Shown here: positions 1-7,729 of the stretch, piece after piece
Layout of the letters: every line of letters starts with the position of its first letter
How positions within the stretch are numbered: the first letter of the stretch is position 1
NCBI RefSeq assembly: GCF_019693215.1
Contig: NZ_CP081183.1
Span: 1 to 64,000, forward strand
DNA length: 64,000 nt
DNA from: Salinarchaeum sp. IM2453
GTDB lineage: Archaea; Halobacteriota; Halobacteria; Halobacteriales; Salinarchaeaceae
Direction: 5' to 3'
Notes under the pieces: generated by a model
What the model was told of the DNA's origin: nothing
Database searches by the model: none
What the model saw: the letters and a program-made list of their open reading frames with translations, nothing else
Position numbers and translations under genes: made by a program

Positions 1-3000
1 ATGGTCTCATATGAAGATCTGACCGACGAACAGCAGCGGGCCGTTGACGCGCTTGATCGAAACGTGACGCTCACCGCCGGCGCAGGCACCGGGAAAACCA
101 CGACACTGACTGCCCGATACCTGCGGATGATCGAGAAGTCGTTAGGAGGAGCGACTGACGGAGGAGAAGAGAGCGAGGTTTTGCTTCCCGAAAATATCCT
201 CACGACCACGTTTACGGAGCGTGCAGCAAACGAACTGGAAGACAACGTCCGTGGCGAGATTACGGATCGGATTTCGTCACTGGAAGCCGACAAATTCGAA
301 GCTTGGCGAACGGTCGCTGACGAACTCGAACACGGGTACATTCATACGCTGCACGGCTTCTGTGCCCGACTCCTTCGAGAACACGCGCTGAGTGTTGACG
401 GTCTTGACCCTAGCTTCGATACCTTGGACGAGAACGAGACGACCGCCCTCATCCACGATACCGTTGGAACGGTCCTCGAAGAACACGAGAACCACGACGC
501 AGTCCGGACGCTGGCGCAGCGGTTTTCTCGAAATCAGCTGCAGGACGTGCTTACTGACCTCGTGAACGAGCGGCCGGAAAGTATCGAATGGGCAGAGCGA
601 TGGGCCGACGCGAGCGAAGAAGAATACATCTCGTTCGTTGAATCCGAACTTCATCCGATCGATCCGGACGAGGCAGCCGAACGATTGGCCCAGCCGGAGT
701 TCACAGAGGCCCTCACAACGCTTCGGGAGCTCGTGGAGAATCCACCGGACATCTCGACAGAAGGAACCGCCTGGAAGCGAGCCGTGACCGTGGTCGAAAT
801 CCTCGGCGATGACTTCGATGATGGCGTCCCCAATCGAAGGAAACAGACGACAATCTCGAAACTCAGCATCCATCTCACGAAGGGAAGCGGCGAGCGCTAC
901 GCGGACTATACTGGAGCGAAGACGCACTGGGGGGACAATCCTTGGAAAGACGAGTTCGACACTGCCATCGAGCAACTGGTCGAAACGCTCCAACCGGAAG
1001 CGTATGCGGTCAGTGTCGATCCCGAGTTAGAGGCGAGGAGTTTCCCACTGGTCAATGCCCTCGCAGAGGTAACGTTACTCGCGGTCGAGGAATACGAGGC
1101 TCGAAAGCGCAGGCAGAACGCCGCTGATTTCTCGGATCTCATCACATACACAGTCGAGTTCCTCGACGACGAGGCGAACGAACACATCCGGACGGAACTC
1201 CGCGAGCAGTTCGACTACATCATGCTGGACGAGTTTCAGGATACCGATCCGCGTCAGTGGGATCTCATCAAGCTCCTGACGGCGAGCGAGAAGGGGACGT
1301 TCGATGCGGAGAACGTGTTCGTCGTCGGTGACGTGAAACAGAGCATCTATCGGTTCCGGAACGCCGACGTGACCCAGTTCAAGGAGATTGCTGACACGCT
1401 CGAAGAGACTGGCCCTGTCGCTGATCGAGATGACGACCAGCTTTCGACGAACTTCCGGACACTTCCGACAGTACTGGAGACGATCAACGAACTGTTCGAA
1501 ATGGTCTTTGACGACGACGGAAAGCCATACGAGGCACCCCCACAGCGATTAACGCCCGCACGGGATGATCCAGCCGCAGTCGGGAGTGCCGAATATCTCC
1601 TCGTCCCGACTGATTCGGAGCTTCGGGAAGCCCGGTTCGACCACTACGAAGCGTTCGCCGACGCAGAGCCGGAGAGCGATGCTGAACTGGAAGCGATGGC
1701 TCTCGCAGCGCGTCTCTCACAGGTACTCACCGAGCCGTATCAGGTCTACCCAGAGGACACTGCTCCTGACGAGGAAACGCCCGAACCACGAGATATTGAG
1801 CCGAGTGATATTGCGATACTTCTCCGGAGTCGCACACATCTCAAGGCCTACGAGCGAGCGCTGGACGAGGCGAACGTCCCGTATTCCGTCGCGTCCGGGA
1901 TCGGCTTCTACGAGACGACGGAGATTACGGCACTATTGAATCTGTTTCGAGCGCTTGCAGACCCACACGATGAGCGCGCACTCTACGCTGTGCTTCGATC
2001 ACCGCTGTTCGGATTCACCGACGACACACTTGCGCACCTCAAGGTGCACGACGAGACGCTGTGGGATGCACTTGCGACGACGGAGACATCCGAGCTCGCG
2101 GAAGCTCACGGGCTGCTCCGTGAGTGGCGTCACCGGGCTGGACTTGGCGATGGTGTCGGTGATTTCGATGGATCGTGGGCCGCATTTCTGACTGGCATCC
2201 TCGAAGATACTGGGTATCTGGTGAACGTGAGCGCGGGTGACCGCTCACAGCAAGCGATGGCGAACGTCGAGAAGTTCCGAGAGCAACTGCGCGGCTTGAG
2301 CGACGATGGCGTCCGCAGTCTCACCACTCTGTTGAATCGAATCGAACGTCGGGTCGAACTGGGTGGCCGTGAGAGTGAAGCCGAAACGACCGACGAGGGG
2401 GTCCAGATTCTGACGATTCACGACTCGAAGGGGATGGAGTTCCCGTTCGTGGTCGTTCCGGAAATCAGTCGAGAATTCAAGGACGATGCTGCTCTCGGCA
2501 GCGGAAAAGTTGAGTTCGAACGGGTCGGTGACGAACACGCGGTCGGCATGAAGGCACCGAGTCCCGATGATCCGTTCGAACTGAAGGACACGATTGCCCG
2601 CGAAACCGTACGAGAGCAGCGTCGTCAAGAAGAACGTGCCGAGGAGAAGCGAGTGCTCTACGTGGCTTGCACGCGGGCCCGGGACCACCTACTCCTCTGT
2701 GGCACCCACGAACTCGATAGTGACGCGGAACAAACTACACTCACAAACATCGCTGAAGCTGATCCGGAATCGGCGTCGAGTTGGCGTGACTGGGTACAGC
2801 CGGCTCTTCTCCCCGACGAACTGTGTAGCAAATTAGATTCTGAGATCACCATCAACCGGTCATATGGTGATGGATCGTATCAGGTCTCGCTGCCGACACC
2901 CAAGGTCCAACGTGAACTGGATACGGGAGAAGTGGATCCAACAGTAGAACTGTCACCGGATCCACCGGAACGCGACATCACATTCCGCTTGTCAGCGACT

Positions 3001-3729
3001 GATCTGGCCGCCCTACTCGGCGGATACGGTGATCTAGAAGTTGACGAGAAGACTCGAACGGCTTTCGTCGAGAAGCAGGAAGATAGCCCAGACGATCGCC
3101 ACGGTGAAGATGATTTGGCAGAGCAGGATAGTGAGAGCGAAACCGAGATCGGTTCGGAGTCGGCGACTGGAGAGACAAGGATCGATCCAAGAGTGTTCGG
3201 AGAGATGGTACATCGGATCTGTGAGTTGCGCCCCCCAGAATCCCAGTGGTCGAATCTCATGGAACAAACTCTCGTCGACGAGGACGCAGACGTAGAACTC
3301 ACCAGCAAATTGCAGCGCCGTGTGAGTGAACACGCCCAACGAGGGATCGCTTACGTTGATGAGCAGGCTTCAGATTCCAAAATCAAACAACAGTACGACG
3401 AGCTATACGTTACTGCCGAGTTCGATCGAGGAGAGATTGCCGGCTACATCGATCATCTCATCGTAAGCGACGATGCGTACCACATCATCGACTACAAGAC
3501 GGGTGCTGTTACGCCAGAGGAAATCGAAGAGGATGCGGAGTACTACCAGAACCAGATGAAGGCCTACGCTGTTGCCATGCACCAACAACAGACAGATCGT
3601 CCAGTCCGCGTGTCACTCGTATTCACCGATATTGACGAGGCATGGGAAATCGAGTGGAGCACGACAGAGATCGAGTCTATGCAGGAGAATCTGGAATCTG
3701 AGTTACTGACTCGAATGGAACTTACCTAA
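1..3729 (+). CDS. UvrD/Rep-family helicase-nuclease, AddA/RecB-like
   Basis: A 1242-residue ATP-dependent DNA helicase with a C-terminal nuclease, expected to process double-strand breaks as an AddA/RecB-type subunit. Walker A GAGTGKT lies at residues 27-33, Walker B DEFQD at 411-415, then a VVGDVKQSIYRFR motif, the HDSKGMEF motif near 805 and YVACTRARDHL near 887. The end carries PD-(D/E)XK nuclease marks: GEMVH near 1067, GYID near 1146 and IDYKTG at 1163-1168. The start is the first base of the window; the frame begins with a typical SF1 Q-motif region (LTDEQQRAV), so the ATG is plausible. Any AddB-like partner would lie upstream, out of view. Codon use is GC-rich (gac, gag, ctc, tcg), unlike almost all later genes, which suggests transfer from a GC-rich haloarchaeon. 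The family call is firm; the exact complex is inferred. Confidence 0.9.
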   Translation: MVSYEDLTDEQQRAVDALDRNVTLTAGAGTGKTTTLTARYLRMIEKSLGGATDGGEESEVLLPENILTTTFTERAANELEDNVRGEITDRISSLEADKFEAWRTVADELEHGYIHTLHGFCARLLREHALSVDGLDPSFDTLDENETTALIHDTVGTVLEEHENHDAVRTLAQRFSRNQLQDVLTDLVNERPESIEWAERWADASEEEYISFVESELHPIDPDEAAERLAQPEFTEALTTLRELVENPPDISTEGTAWKRAVTVVEILGDDFDDGVPNRRKQTTISKLSIHLTKGSGERYADYTGAKTHWGDNPWKDEFDTAIEQLVETLQPEAYAVSVDPELEARSFPLVNALAEVTLLAVEEYEARKRRQNAADFSDLITYTVEFLDDEANEHIRTELREQFDYIMLDEFQDTDPRQWDLIKLLTASEKGTFDAENVFVVGDVKQSIYRFRNADVTQFKEIADTLEETGPVADRDDDQLSTNFRTLPTVLETINELFEMVFDDDGKPYEAPPQRLTPARDDPAAVGSAEYLLVPTDSELREARFDHYEAFADAEPESDAELEAMALAARLSQVLTEPYQVYPEDTAPDEETPEPRDIEPSDIAILLRSRTHLKAYERALDEANVPYSVASGIGFYETTEITALLNLFRALADPHDERALYAVLRSPLFGFTDDTLAHLKVHDETLWDALATTETSELAEAHGLLREWRHRAGLGDGVGDFDGSWAAFLTGILEDTGYLVNVSAGDRSQQAMANVEKFREQLRGLSDDGVRSLTTLLNRIERRVELGGRESEAETTDEGVQILTIHDSKGMEFPFVVVPEISREFKDDAALGSGKVEFERVGDEHAVGMKAPSPDDPFELKDTIARETVREQRRQEERAEEKRVLYVACTRARDHLLLCGTHELDSDAEQTTLTNIAEADPESASSWRDWVQPALLPDELCSKLDSEITINRSYGDGSYQVSLPTPKVQRELDTGEVDPTVELSPDPPERDITFRLSATDLAALLGGYGDLEVDEKTRTAFVEKQEDSPDDRHGEDDLAEQDSESETEIGSESATGETRIDPRVFGEMVHRICELRPPESQWSNLMEQTLVDEDADVELTSKLQRRVSEHAQRGIAYVDEQASDSKIKQQYDELYVTAEFDRGEIAGYIDHLIVSDDAYHIIDYKTGAVTPEEIEEDAEYYQNQMKAYAVAMHQQQTDRPVRVSLVFTDIDEAWEIEWSTTEIESMQENLESELLTRMELT

Positions 3730-3931
3730 TCTGGCGAAATAACTGTTCGGTGTGTGATGTGAACCAATACTGACTGCTGAATACAGAGGATAAACTCAGC
3801 AGCAGCAAAAATCTCAGTTACATCCCTGGTTATCAAGCAGAAAAGGCAATAAAGGTTCTTTCAGAAAACGATTGATCTATTCTTAATCAAATTCCGTATA
3901 TCGGGTTGATAAGATCAGCTCATGGCGGTGA

Positions 3932-4132
3932 TCAGCTCTTCAACTTCGTCTTCAGATCAACTCGTTCGCCGTCGCATACCCGCTGTCTTTGCAGGTTGTG
4001 AAGTACCTCGGCGACCGTCCGGTCGAGACCGCGAAGAATAGCCTCCAACGAATCGGGTCTCACTCCCGATACGGTTTCGGAGAACTGCGGCTGAAGCCCC
4101 TCGGCGAGCAGTATCAGGAATCAGAGAAGTAA
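3932..4132 (+). pseudogene. Decayed C-terminal gene fragment, possibly RAMP-like
   Basis: A stop-free frame of 66 codons with no usable start, preceded by TGA at 3929 and ended by TAA at 4130. It is GC-rich like the helicase gene upstream and unlike the AT-rich DNA around it. The translation reads like a real protein end, with VVKYLGDRPVETAKNSL and then IGSHSRYGFGELRL. The G-x(6)-GFG pattern resembles the glycine-rich loop near the C-terminus of RAMP-fold proteins such as Cas6, but the resemblance is short and I cannot confirm it. The rest of the gap from 3730 to 4387 holds a mobile-element relic at 4286-4320 and the promoter of the next gene. Confidence 0.35.
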
Positions 4133-4285
4133 CGATTAACTGACGACCAATAGAACGCTAGAATGAGGATGAATCGGGCGAGAAAAATACAGCGGTGCGG
4201 CTGAATAACGAAATCGTATTACCAACAACTGATAAAGGACCGATGCACCACCTAAAACAATCCCGGGAGTTGAGATCTCAGTACG

Positions 4286-4320
4286 TGACCTCCTCCTGCG
4301 CCTGAAGGCTGGTGCTTTCG
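4286..4320 (-). mobile_element. IS1341-type right-end relic, family II
   Basis: The + strand reads TGACCTCCTCC followed by TGCGCCTGAAGGC. This is close to the intact right end of the tnpB element at 12818, which reads TTGACATCCTCCTCCGCC and then TGAAGGCGGAGG. The stem is broken here, so I read it as a decayed end of an element whose tnpB lay on the minus strand. No tnpB sequence remains next to it. Confidence 0.5.
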
Positions 4321-4352
4321 TCTCGGATCTTCTGTAACGATCACCATCCGAC

Positions 4353-4360
4353 TTATATAC
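4353..4360 (+). promoter_or_regulatory. TATA box of the flavin reductase gene
   Basis: TTATATAC centred about 32 bases ahead of the ATG at 4388, so the transcript should have almost no leader. A second AT-rich stretch at 4369-4377 is too close to the start to act as the TATA box. Confidence 0.55.
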
Positions 4361-4387
4361 TGTTAGAATATATACTATTGTTATAGA

Positions 4388-5098
4388 ATGGCATACAAAG
4401 CAACCATCGTGGATACGTACCCATTGGCTAACCGAGTGAAAGGCTTCCGTCTCCGTGTGCCTGATCACACATTTGATTTTGAACCAGGACAGCACACAAC
4501 AATCAGGTTCGAGACAGACGGTGATTCTGTCGTACGTCCGTATACGCCGACGAATCTGCCAGGAACAAATGAGCTGACACTTGCAATTAAGCGGTATGAA
4601 AGTGGATACGCATCATCATATATGCACACAAGAGACATCGGAGATACGATCACAATCGGACCAATTGAGGGGTCGCTAACGCTTGACGACCCAGATCGAG
4701 ATATCGCACTGTTAGCGTCTGGAACTGGCCTAACGCCAATGTTAGCAATCTGTCGTCACTACTTACAGGAAGGATCTGGATCTGTCCACGTTGTATTAGG
4801 CGAGCGTACAGGGGAGTCAATCATGCATCGATCAACGCTAAATGAGCTAGCTGCAGAACACCCAGAACTGTCTGTCACATTCACACTTTCTGATCCGGAG
4901 TGGGACTGGCTAGGTCGTGTTGGATATGTACAGGAACATCTCGATGAGTTGTTTGATGACTTTGACACGCGGGACTTCTATATCTGTGGAGTGCCACAGA
5001 TGGTCGTTGACACAAAAGAAGAGCTACGTGAACTTGGGACACCGGAGGAACGAATACACAGTGAAGGATGGGAAGATGGAGTTGTTGATGCTGAATAG
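4388..5098 (+). CDS. Ferredoxin-NADP reductase-type flavin oxidoreductase
   Basis: A 236-residue FAD/NAD(P)-binding reductase of the ferredoxin-NADP(+) reductase superfamily. RPYTP at residues 50-54 is the FAD-binding arginine-aromatic motif, GTGLTPM at 112-118 is the nicotinamide-dinucleotide loop, and FYICGVPQMV near 196 is the C-terminal NAD(P)-side motif. There is no fused 2Fe-2S domain, so it probably passes electrons between NAD(P)H and a separate carrier. It lies tail to tail with the molybdoenzyme operon that ends at 5319; supplying reductant to that operon is possible but unproven. The ATG at 4388 fits the TATA box at 4353. Confidence 0.88.
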   Translation: MAYKATIVDTYPLANRVKGFRLRVPDHTFDFEPGQHTTIRFETDGDSVVRPYTPTNLPGTNELTLAIKRYESGYASSYMHTRDIGDTITIGPIEGSLTLDDPDRDIALLASGTGLTPMLAICRHYLQEGSGSVHVVLGERTGESIMHRSTLNELAAEHPELSVTFTLSDPEWDWLGRVGYVQEHLDELFDDFDTRDFYICGVPQMVVDTKEELRELGTPEERIHSEGWEDGVVDAE

Positions 5099-5223
5099 AT
5101 AGGATCACTGATACTAGCGGGGCCTGCTAGTCACCATGGATTCTTTTGTGCGGTGACAGCTAACTCTGTTGGTCAATAGTCCTTTCAGAGATTAGCTTTT
5201 GCTGGCTACGTCCCTGTTAACGA

Positions 5224-5238
5224 GCCGCTGAAGGCGGC
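5224..5238. repeat. Short hairpin between convergent genes
   Basis: GCCGC, loop TGAAG, GCGGC, in the 220-base gap between two convergent genes. The loop and stem resemble family II right ends of IS1341-type elements (CCGCCTGAAGGCGG). It could be a relic or simply a terminator stem. Nothing else was recognised in this gap. Confidence 0.3.
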
Positions 5239-5318
5239 AAGTAGGTAGAGCTGTGCAACGGTGTCATGCTACAACTATAATGAGTATACTTTATCCCAAG
5301 ACCAGAATGTACAGCTAA

Positions 5319-6026
5319 CTACCTAATATGTTCTCTGGCTCTGTGGTACTTATTCTGTACTTGTTCTGAGTTTGGTGTATCGATGTTATTACGTTTTCGG
5401 GCCGTAGCAATGATTTCACATGTAGCAGTAACACAATGGCGATGAAACGGTGCATCAGCAGCAGCTTCAGTAGCAAGTCGCCGAAGTGCCGGTAGCCAGT
5501 CGAGATGTTGCTCAATGAAACGTTGATACGCTGAATCTTGTTTATGCTGCAAGAGTAAAGCAGCATATTCCAGCATAAGCGCAAGGTGATCGTCAGCATA
5601 AGCATCCGGAGTCGATACTCCTATGATATCGTAACGACTACGCATGTCAGTTGCTGCTGGTCCTAGTAGTAGTCCATCACTTTGCCATGTACTGTGCCAC
5701 GGACGGTATACCGACTCTATCAGTGGTGCATATGGAGTTACGAGCCCTTCAAACAGGGAGATATATTCAGTATCAAATGCCGCAGGAGTTTCCGGAGCAT
5801 GTGTGGGATCACCATTTTCAGTTGACACCGAAATACCAAGACGGTCGGTATGTTCTGCAAGTTCGACAGCAAAGGAGTCATCTTGAACGTCACGATGGAA
5901 CTGTTTATCAGGGTGCTTCAGCCCTTCTGCGAGCAGAGTGTATAGCGAGATCCACGTTTTACGTCTGTCGGTTAAACTATTCGCATCATCTTGAGTTGGG
6001 TTGTTATTACTGGTGGGATGTTTCAT
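5319..6026 (-). CDS. TorD/DmsD-family molybdoenzyme chaperone
   Basis: A 235-residue cytoplasmic chaperone of the TorD/DmsD family, which binds a molybdoenzyme apoprotein and its twin-arginine signal until the cofactor is inserted. Family features include the N-terminal LYTLLAEGLKHPD stretch, a central FDTEYISLFEG segment and the family-typical helical composition. It is the last gene of the operon that starts with the molybdoenzyme at 9996, 37 bases after the NrfD-like gene, so its client is almost certainly that enzyme. The start is the ATG at 6026. Confidence 0.85.
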   Translation of the reverse strand: MKHPTSNNNPTQDDANSLTDRRKTWISLYTLLAEGLKHPDKQFHRDVQDDSFAVELAEHTDRLGISVSTENGDPTHAPETPAAFDTEYISLFEGLVTPYAPLIESVYRPWHSTWQSDGLLLGPAATDMRSRYDIIGVSTPDAYADDHLALMLEYAALLLQHKQDSAYQRFIEQHLDWLPALRRLATEAAADAPFHRHCVTATCEIIATARKRNNIDTPNSEQVQNKYHRAREHIR

Positions 6027-6063
6027 GGTTTGAATTATCTAAATTACACGTCAGTCATGGTGA

Positions 6064-7137
6064 TCATGTAGCGAGGGGAGCGTTATATGCTGCGGCAATG
6101 ATCAGATAGCGAAGCGCAGCTCCACCAAGCACAACAAAGGTAAATTTCACTGTATATGCTCCACGGAGGAACTTTTCAAGTCGACAATTCGCCTGAATAT
6201 CAGCGTTCTTTTCTACCAAGATCAGAACAACTGACAGAATCAACGGAAGGACGAGCCCAATTGTAACAACGCCACCCCAGAACATAATTCCATACTCTTC
6301 TGTCAGCAAACTAAAAGCAACTTCAGCACCTGGTCCGCCAGAGGCTAGCGTCACTAACAGTAATGCGAGAACAACTGCTTCAGCGAGAATAATCGTATCA
6401 TCAGCAACACTGAAACTGGTTACTTTTGTTTCCTGAAGGCCATCAAATAGGACAGTGGCACCCATCGTGGCTGCAATGCCGATTGAGAGTGCACTGGCTA
6501 CGAATAGAAGTGGAAGCAACGTTCCATCCCAAAGGGGAACGGTTGAGGAGACATATCCAAGCTTTAACCCGGTGTAGGCGATGGTCGCAATTGCAAGTAT
6601 TGAACCGATTGCTGTAGTTGCCAACTGTCCCGCTCGATTTGGTTTTATCCAGTTGGCTAGTCGTGTAAGCAACGTATCTATGGGAATGCCGGATCTACGT
6701 TCGACATATTCTGTGATTTTTCGAGGAAATGCGCTTTTGCCGACTGGCTCACTGCCCCACAGTGTCCAAAGTACCTGTAACGTCACAATGAGTGTGAACA
6801 GTACGATAAGCCACGTGCCAATCACAAGCCACGAGCCAAAATTGACAAAGAGAATCGGGAACAGTAAGGCTCGAAATGGTGCACCGAGATGGAAAAATAG
6901 CAGAAAAAACATGCCGGCTGCTATGCCTACAACCGTGAAAATGAGTCCCCACTGCGTTATTATGTGCATCGACTGGCCACTAGCCGTGCCGTCGGATCGC
7001 TGCCCAAGCAAATTAGCAGCTGTGCCAGTCAAATACGCGCCTCCAGCAAGTCCACTAAAGAATAGGTATGCCGCAATATACCAGCCATATTCTTGCTGAA
7101 TCATCCAGATCAGACCATCTGGATCACTCATCACCAT
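6064..7137 (-). CDS. NrfD/PsrC-type membrane anchor subunit
   Basis: A 357-residue multi-pass membrane protein of the NrfD/PsrC/DmsC group, which anchors a molybdoenzyme and its iron-sulfur subunit and exchanges electrons with quinone. About eight to nine hydrophobic segments alternate with short loops; the N-terminal AAYLFFSGLAGGAYLTG segment is typical. The start overlaps the end of the iron-sulfur gene by 14 bases (ATG at 7137, or ATG two codons later at 7131), indicating coupled translation. With its neighbours it forms a complete membrane-bound reductase on the outer face. Confidence 0.88.
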   Translation of the reverse strand: MVMSDPDGLIWMIQQEYGWYIAAYLFFSGLAGGAYLTGTAANLLGQRSDGTASGQSMHIITQWGLIFTVVGIAAGMFFLLFFHLGAPFRALLFPILFVNFGSWLVIGTWLIVLFTLIVTLQVLWTLWGSEPVGKSAFPRKITEYVERRSGIPIDTLLTRLANWIKPNRAGQLATTAIGSILAIATIAYTGLKLGYVSSTVPLWDGTLLPLLFVASALSIGIAATMGATVLFDGLQETKVTSFSVADDTIILAEAVVLALLLVTLASGGPGAEVAFSLLTEEYGIMFWGGVVTIGLVLPLILSVVLILVEKNADIQANCRLEKFLRGAYTVKFTFVVLGGAALRYLIIAAAYNAPLAT

Positions 7138-7729
7138 CGTTTACCTCCACAGTATTTTCTGGCTCAAGGATGAGGGCTGGACCAACATCATCAAGTTGAA
7201 ACTCTTTAGCAGCATCCTCAGAAGCTTCCCGCACTAATTCATTGATTGGACCGGCTTTGAGCGCACCTGTTACGCAGTTATCAGTACAAGCAGGGGTTTC
7301 ACGGGCTGTTTCAGATTCGTCTCGAGATGGCGAGTCATGACCGTTACCCGGTCCAGATCCAAGACAACCATTACATTTCTGAGCGATTCCATCTTCTCCG
7401 AACTGTATCGCTCCGTACGGACAGGCATATGAACAGTAATTACATCCAATGCAGCGGCTCTGGTTAATCGTGACAATTCCGTCTGTATCACGTTTTTCAA
7501 GTGCATGAGTTGGACAAACATCCCGACACGTGGGCTCACTGCAATGGTGGCATCCAATGGAAACAGAAACTTCATCATAATCTGGGAATTCACCTTCACC
7601 AACGTGTTCAACGCGTCGCCATAGAATACCTTCATCAGTATCAAGATCATTTTGAACCTGACAGGCCTGTGTGCAAGCGTGACAGCCAATACATTTGTTA
7701 GGATCAAAGTAGAATCCAAATTGACTCAT
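7124..7729 (-). CDS. 4Fe-4S ferredoxin subunit of the molybdoenzyme (DmsB/PsrB-like)
   Basis: A 201-residue iron-sulfur protein with four cysteine groups: CIGCHACTQAC at the start, CHHCSEPTCRDVCP, CIGCNYCSYACP, and a looser CNGC plus CTDNC. This is the DmsB/PsrB pattern for four cubane clusters passing electrons between membrane anchor and molybdopterin subunit. The third group has an insertion rich in Ser, Asp and Gly between CNGC and CTDNC. Its ATG overlaps the stop of the catalytic gene by one base (ATGA), so the two are translationally coupled. It has no signal and is presumably exported together with the catalytic subunit. Confidence 0.9.
   Translation of the reverse strand: MSQFGFYFDPNKCIGCHACTQACQVQNDLDTDEGILWRRVEHVGEGEFPDYDEVSVSIGCHHCSEPTCRDVCPTHALEKRDTDGIVTINQSRCIGCNYCSYACPYGAIQFGEDGIAQKCNGCLGSGPGNGHDSPSRDESETARETPACTDNCVTGALKAGPINELVREASEDAAKEFQLDDVGPALILEPENTVEVNDGDE

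Noticed and set aside
2245-2688. Minus-strand frame of 147 codons within the helicase gene
   Set aside because: Lies fully opposite a well-supported gene of high GC content, where such antisense frames are expected.
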